Assembly (NCBI GenBank): GCA_021780395.1
Contig: JAJXYU010000364.1
Location: 1-5,858, forward strand
DNA: 5,858 bases
Reading direction: 5' to 3'
DNA from: Pseudomonadota bacterium
GTDB lineage: Bacteria; Pseudomonadota; Gammaproteobacteria; Steroidobacterales; Steroidobacteraceae
Positions 1 through 5,858 of this stretch are shown piece by piece. Each line of letters opens with the position of its first letter. Position 1 is the first letter of the stretch. The notes under the pieces are model-generated. The model was given only the letters and a program-made list of their open reading frames with translations, ran no database searches and was not told the DNA's origin. The position numbers and the translations under genes were made by a program.

Positions 1-3748
<3,748 letters not shown>

Positions 3749-3751
3749 TTC

Positions 3752-4057
3752 ATGGCAGCCCTGACGAAGGCGGAGATGGCGGAGGCCCTGTTCGATCAGC
3801 TGGGCCTCAACAAGCGCGAGGCCCGCGAACTCGTCGACCTGTTCTTCGAAGAGATTCGCGCCTCGCTGTCGTCAGGGGAGCAGGTCAAGCTGTCCGGGTT
3901 CGGGAATTTCGACCTGCGCGACAAGAACCGGCGGCCGGGCCGCAATCCGAAGACCGGCGAGGAGATTCCGATCAGCGCCCGTCGCGTGGTCACGTTCCGT
4001 CCGGGACAGAAACTGAAGGCTCGCGTCGAGGCTTATGCTGGAACCAAGCAACAATAA
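3752..4057 (+). CDS. ihfA: Integration host factor subunit alpha
   Basis: This nucleoid protein of the HU/IHF family pairs with IHF beta to bend DNA sharply at specific sites. It acts in transcription control, replication initiation and site-specific recombination. It has 101 residues (E. coli 99). It begins [22 protein letters not shown], the dimerising helical part, and carries [23 protein letters not shown] in the middle. The DNA-contacting beta arm [14 protein letters not shown] spans about 61-74; P66 corresponds to the proline that intercalates in E. coli IHF alpha. [14 protein letters not shown] follows. The wording of these blocks marks it as alpha rather than beta or HU. The ATG lies 3 bases after the pheT stop; the only purine-rich stretch upstream is AAGAGA at 3735-3740, a poor Shine-Dalgarno sequence, so translation may depend partly on coupling with pheT. 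The next gene starts inside its last codons. Confidence 0.97.
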   Translation: MAALTKAEMAEALFDQLGLNKREARELVDLFFEEIRASLSSGEQVKLSGFGNFDLRDKNRRPGRNPKTGEEIPISARRVVTFRPGQKLKARVEAYAGTKQQ

Positions 4058-4391
4058 CGAGCTGCCGGCGATCCCCGGCAAGCGGTACTTCACGATCGGC
4101 GAGGTGAGCGACCTGTGCGGGGTGAAGCCGCACGTGTTGCGCTACTGGGAACAGGAGTTCCCGCAGCTGAAGCCCGTGAAGCGGCGCGGCAACCGGCGCT
4201 ACTACCAGCGCCAGGACGTGCTGGTGATCCGCCAGATCCGCAGCCTCCTGTACGAACAGGGGTTCACGATCGGCGGCGCGCGCAACCGGCTGATGGGCGA
4301 CGACGCGCAGACGGACCTGAACCACAGCCAGCAACTCATCCACCAGATGCGGATCGAGCTCGAAGAGCTCGTGAAGATCCTGCGGCGTTGA
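4035..4391 (+). CDS. Short MerR-family transcriptional regulator
   Basis: This 118-residue protein carries the winged helix-turn-helix of the MerR family. The DNA-binding part runs [25 protein letters not shown] (18-42), with the recognition helix around [10 protein letters not shown]. The wing is KRRGNRRYY (49-57), and the helical region [23 protein letters not shown] follows (61-83). Only about 35 residues remain after that, a likely dimerising coiled coil ([21 protein letters not shown]). There is no room for a metal- or drug-binding effector domain and no cysteine set for metal sensing. The start ATG overlaps the ihfA 3' end by 23 bases in another frame. GAGG at 4028-4031 is only 3 bases from the ATG, so reinitiation or coupling from ihfA is likely. 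I recall uncharacterised MerR-like genes after ihfA in other gammaproteobacteria. Its targets are unknown to me. Confidence 0.9.
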   Translation: MLEPSNNNELPAIPGKRYFTIGEVSDLCGVKPHVLRYWEQEFPQLKPVKRRGNRRYYQRQDVLVIRQIRSLLYEQGFTIGGARNRLMGDDAQTDLNHSQQLIHQMRIELEELVKILRR

Positions 4392-4428
4392 TCGTCGGCA
4401 GAGCGGCAGGCCTGCGCAGCGTCTGAGG

Positions 4429-4465
4429 CCGCGTGGCGCCCGGCGCCTGAATCACGCGGGCTTTT
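4429..4465 (+). terminator. Probable intrinsic terminator after the pheST-ihfA-merR block
   Basis: CCGCGTG (4429-4435) pairs perfectly with CACGCGG (4453-4459), followed by GC and TTTT (4462-4465). The 17-base loop contains GGCGCC repeats and could fold on itself. The T run is short, so termination may be only partial. It lies 38 bases after the MerR-type stop codon and before the tRNA gene, where the end of the long transcript would be expected. Confidence 0.5.
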
Positions 4466-4475
4466 CGGTTATCAT
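4447..4475 (+). promoter_or_regulatory. Possible sigma-70 promoter for tRNA-Pro
   Basis: TATCAT at 4470-4475 matches the -10 consensus at 5 of 6 positions and ends 12 bases before the mature tRNA 5' end. CTGAAT at 4447-4452, with a 17-base spacer, matches the -35 consensus at only 3 of 6. The element overlaps the terminator hairpin of the preceding operon. The tRNA could instead be processed from read-through transcripts. Confidence 0.35.
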
Positions 4476-4487
4476 TCCATTCACGGT

Positions 4488-4564
4488 CGGGGCGTGGCGC
4501 AGTCTGGTAGCGCACTTGCATGGGGTGCAAGGGGTCGCAAGTTCGAATCTTGTCGCCCCGACCA
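4488..4564 (+). tRNA. tRNA-Pro (anticodon GGG)
   Basis: A complete 77-base cloverleaf can be drawn. The acceptor arm is CGGGGCG/CGCCCCG, the D stem GCGC/GCGC with a GGTA-containing loop, and the anticodon stem CTTGC/GCAAG with the seven-base loop ATGGGGT. The variable loop has five bases. The T arm is GCAAG/CTTGT (one G-T pair) around TTCGAAT, and the CCA end is encoded. The anticodon is GGG at 4522-4524, reading CCC and CCU proline codons. Identity is supported by the C1-G72 first pair and by the discriminator A73, both typical of bacterial tRNA-Pro. A tRNA-Pro downstream of ihfA and the MerR-like gene is, as I recall, a conserved arrangement in Pseudomonas-like genomes. Confidence 0.97.
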
Positions 4565-4598
4565 ATTTCCCGGCCACCTGCGATCTCGAGGCGGGCTA

Positions 4599-4623
4599 CG
4601 GGCGGGGAACCAATCCCCGCCCG
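4599..4623. terminator. GC-rich hairpin between the convergent tRNA and exported-protein gene
   Basis: CGGGCGGGG (4599-4607) and CCCCGCCCG (4615-4623) form a perfect 9-base-pair stem around the 7-base loop AACCAAT. It sits between the tRNA-Pro end and the stop of the convergent gene, a classic place for a terminator serving both directions. Neither strand shows a proper T run after the stem (the + strand continues GCCGTCTTAG), so it would be a weak intrinsic terminator or a barrier that protects RNA 3' ends. Confidence 0.45.
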
Positions 4624-4633
4624 CCGTCTTAGT

Positions 4634-5077
4634 TCACTTCAAGTCGAGCTGTCGCAGCATCACGTCCCCCATGACCGTGCGCATCGAACCGCGCGCCACT
4701 TCTTCCTGGTTGGCCTTTTTGTCCGATCCGAACCGCTTGGCCATGAATGCGTCTACCTTGGCGGTCGGGACGTCGAAGGCCGCCATGTCCTTGAACTCGG
4801 TGCAAAGCATGATGTTCGGCTCGCCCGCGCGGGTGTCGACGGTGCTCAAGACCTTGTACCCGATCGCGAAGCCGCCCTTGATCAGCGCTTCCTCTTGCGC
4901 CTTCCATTGGGTCGCGACCCATTTCATGTAGTCCTCGCCGCGGCCGTCCTTGGTGCGGATCTGCGCGCAGTTCCAGACGGGTCCCTTGTGGAAGGGCGGT
5001 GCTTGCGCGCAAGCGATCGCGGTCGTCGCGAGATAGACGGCCACAAGCGCGGCGATGGACGTGAGAGCTTTCGTCAT
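4634..5077 (-). CDS. Small exported protein of unknown function
   Basis: The protein has 147 residues. It begins MTKALTSIAALVAVYLATTA, a basic then hydrophobic signal peptide. The likeliest cleavage is after A24 (A-C-A before Q25); cleavage after A26 would put proline at +1, which is disfavoured. C23 is in a poor lipobox (A-I-A-C), so a lipoprotein is less likely. The mature part of about 123 residues suggests beta-alpha-beta-beta-alpha-beta: VWNCAQIRT, the helix GEDYMKWVATQWKAQEEALIKG, AIGYKVLST, NIMLCTEF, a long helical stretch, then DVMLRQLDL. This is reminiscent of ferredoxin-like dimeric alpha/beta barrel proteins, but that is inference. Two cysteines remain, one near each end of the first half. 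The start is supported by AGGGAG (5090 to 5085), 7 bases from the ATG. It is probably periplasmic. I do not recognise a named family. Confidence 0.85.
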   Translation of the reverse strand: MTKALTSIAALVAVYLATTAIACAQAPPFHKGPVWNCAQIRTKDGRGEDYMKWVATQWKAQEEALIKGGFAIGYKVLSTVDTRAGEPNIMLCTEFKDMAAFDVPTAKVDAFMAKRFGSDKKANQEEVARGSMRTVMGDVMLRQLDLK

Positions 5078-5120
5078 GAGTAGTCTCCCTGGGGCGTTAT
5101 TTATTGACTCTTATTCACAC

Positions 5121-5151
5121 GCGGGGACATGACCCATCCCCGCTCGCGGGG
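5121..5151 (-). promoter_or_regulatory. Mutually exclusive hairpins in the leader of the exported-protein gene
   Basis: Three GC arms lie 44 to 74 bases upstream of the start codon. In + coordinates GCGGGGA (5121-5127) pairs with TCCCCGC (5137-5143) around a 9-base loop. CCCCG (5138-5142) can instead pair with CGGGG (5147-5151) around CTCG. Both structures use the middle arm, so only one can form at a time. No T run follows on either strand, so this is not a plain intrinsic terminator. If the region is transcribed with the gene it could act as a structural switch or RNA-stability element; the promoter position is unknown. Confidence 0.3.
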
Positions 5152-5159
5152 TGTCGCCG

Positions 5160-5174
5160 TCATTCATTGAATGA
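5160..5174. repeat. 15-base near-palindrome, operator-like
   Basis: TCATTCA and TGAATGA are perfect inverted arms of 7 bases around a single T. The element lies 83 bases upstream of the start codon of the exported-protein gene, in otherwise GC-rich intergenic DNA. Its symmetry and position suit a binding site for a dimeric regulator. I cannot assign it to a known regulator, and it may be chance. Confidence 0.35.
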
Positions 5175-5306
5175 TTCCCATTTCCTCGACGGCGACTTGC
5201 GGAGGCTAGGCTTCGCTCCAGTCTAAGTCAACGAGTCGGCGATCCCTGCTCGGGAACGCCCGGCCGTTCAGGCGAATCGGCGGAATCGCGCGGTGCCGTG
5301 CCGCGT
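5175..5306. other. Intergenic DNA with no clear feature
   Basis: This stretch separates the exported-protein leader from the stop of the upstream - strand gene. On the - strand TTGACT (5231 to 5226) matches 5 of 6 positions of a -35 box, but the hexamer 17 bases on (TAGCCT) is a poor -10 box. A 5-base-pair hairpin (5289-5305) lies directly after the upstream gene's stop but lacks a T run. No open frame here looks like a gene. Confidence 0.4.
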
Positions 5307-5858
5307 TCAGTCGTCGAGATCCGGATACTCGCGTCGGAACGCGACCTCCCGGATCGGCGCCTGATCGAATTCGCGGCCGAAGCGGTGGCCGGCGTAGACG
5401 GCCGCCGCGATCGTGCCCGGCGCGACGCAGTCGCCGATCGACGTGATCGAGACGATCCCTGCGTCGGCGGCGCGTGCCGGGTCCGCCGTGAGTTCCTCGA
5501 CCAGCGCCTCGTTCGGCCAGCGCGCGGTCACGGTGACGAGCGATGCCGCCGCGAGCGTCTCCCGGCGGCCGGTGATCGTGCAGGCGACGACGAGCCGTTC
5601 GCCGTCGAATTCGACGGCGTTGCGGTTCACCAGCAGCCGCACGCCGAGCTCGAGCAAGCGCCGGTGGATCGCGGCCTGCTCCAGCGTGTTCACGGTCCAG
5701 GCCGAGGGAATCGCAGCCGGCGTCACGAGCGTCACCTCGTGCCCCTCGGCGCGCAACCGTTCCGCGAGCACGCCGCCGAGGTAATAGTGGTCGTCGTCGA
5801 ACACGACGACCGGCGAGCGTGCCGGCCGGCCGGCGTAGAGATCGTCCGGCGTGAGCAC
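5307..5858 (-). CDS. Trimethylamine/dimethylglycine dehydrogenase-type flavoprotein, C-terminal part
   Basis: The frame is open to the window edge, and 183 C-terminal residues are visible. Proteins of this family have roughly 650-730 residues: an Old Yellow Enzyme-like FMN barrel, a 4Fe-4S cluster and two nucleotide-binding domains. Only the last part is present. VVVFDDDHYYLGGVLAERLRAEGHEVTLVTPA (about 17-48) matches the Rossmann-like segment, and the SAWTVNTLEQAAIHRRLLELGVRLL block follows. SIGDCVAPGTIAAAVYAGHRFGREFD (about 141-166) is the closing segment that contacts the dinucleotide. Known relatives oxidatively demethylate small methylated amines such as trimethylamine, dimethylglycine or N-methylproline and pass electrons to electron-transfer flavoprotein. 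The substrate cannot be told from this fragment, and a 2,4-dienoyl-CoA reductase-like role is a less likely alternative. The GTG at 5858-5856 is an internal codon and not a start. It points the same way as the exported-protein gene, with 229 bases between them. Confidence 0.8.
   Translation of the reverse strand: MLTPDDLYAGRPARSPVVVFDDDHYYLGGVLAERLRAEGHEVTLVTPAAIPSAWTVNTLEQAAIHRRLLELGVRLLVNRNAVEFDGERLVVACTITGRRETLAAASLVTVTARWPNEALVEELTADPARAADAGIVSITSIGDCVAPGTIAAAVYAGHRFGREFDQAPIREVAFRREYPDLDD

Noticed and set aside
4494..5083. Open frames on the + strand running from the tRNA across the exported-protein gene
   Set aside because: They run through a tRNA and opposite a gene that has a signal peptide and a good ribosome binding site, and their translations look like random antisense sequence.
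5289..5305. Hairpin after the stop of the flavoprotein gene as its terminator
   Set aside because: The stem is 5 base pairs with no T run on the - strand; it is common in DNA of this GC content.

Overview
The window is from the chromosome of a GC-rich proteobacterium, most probably a gammaproteobacterium. The evidence is the gene order rplT - pheS - pheT - ihfA - merR-like gene - tRNA-Pro on the + strand. I recall this order from Pseudomonas- and Xanthomonas-type genomes. In enterobacteria ihfA also follows pheT, but there a pheM leader peptide precedes pheS. The protein sequences resemble the gammaproteobacterial versions closely, and IhfA is nearly identical to the E. coli protein across its DNA-binding arm. 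I cannot name the genus.

Layout, + strand. Bases 1-276 are the 3' part of rplT (ribosomal protein L20). pheS follows, with its best start at 348. pheT begins on a GTG that overlaps the pheS stop by 4 bases, and ihfA begins 3 bases after the pheT stop. A short MerR-type regulator begins inside the end of ihfA. Spacings are tight, so this is very likely one transcription unit covering translation (L20, both phenylalanyl-tRNA synthetase subunits), nucleoid architecture (IHF alpha) and a small regulator. A probable intrinsic terminator lies at 4429-4465, overlapped by a weak possible promoter for a complete tRNA-Pro(GGG) at 4488-4564. A GC-rich hairpin at 4599-4623 separates this block from the convergent genes that follow.

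Layout, - strand. Bases 4634-5077 encode a small exported protein of unknown function with a clear signal peptide and a good ribosome binding site. The 229-base gap upstream of it contains a pair of mutually exclusive GC hairpins and a 15-base near-palindrome, and is the least explained DNA in the window. Bases 5307-5858 are the C-terminal end of a large flavoprotein of the trimethylamine/dimethylglycine dehydrogenase type; its start lies beyond the window.

Most of the window is ordinary housekeeping DNA, and I see no convincing undescribed system. The points most worth a second look are two AT-rich, rare-codon patches inside the 3' end of pheT, which may hold an internal ihfA promoter or IHF site, and the leader region of the small exported protein. 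No mobile elements, CRISPR arrays or insertion sequences were seen.
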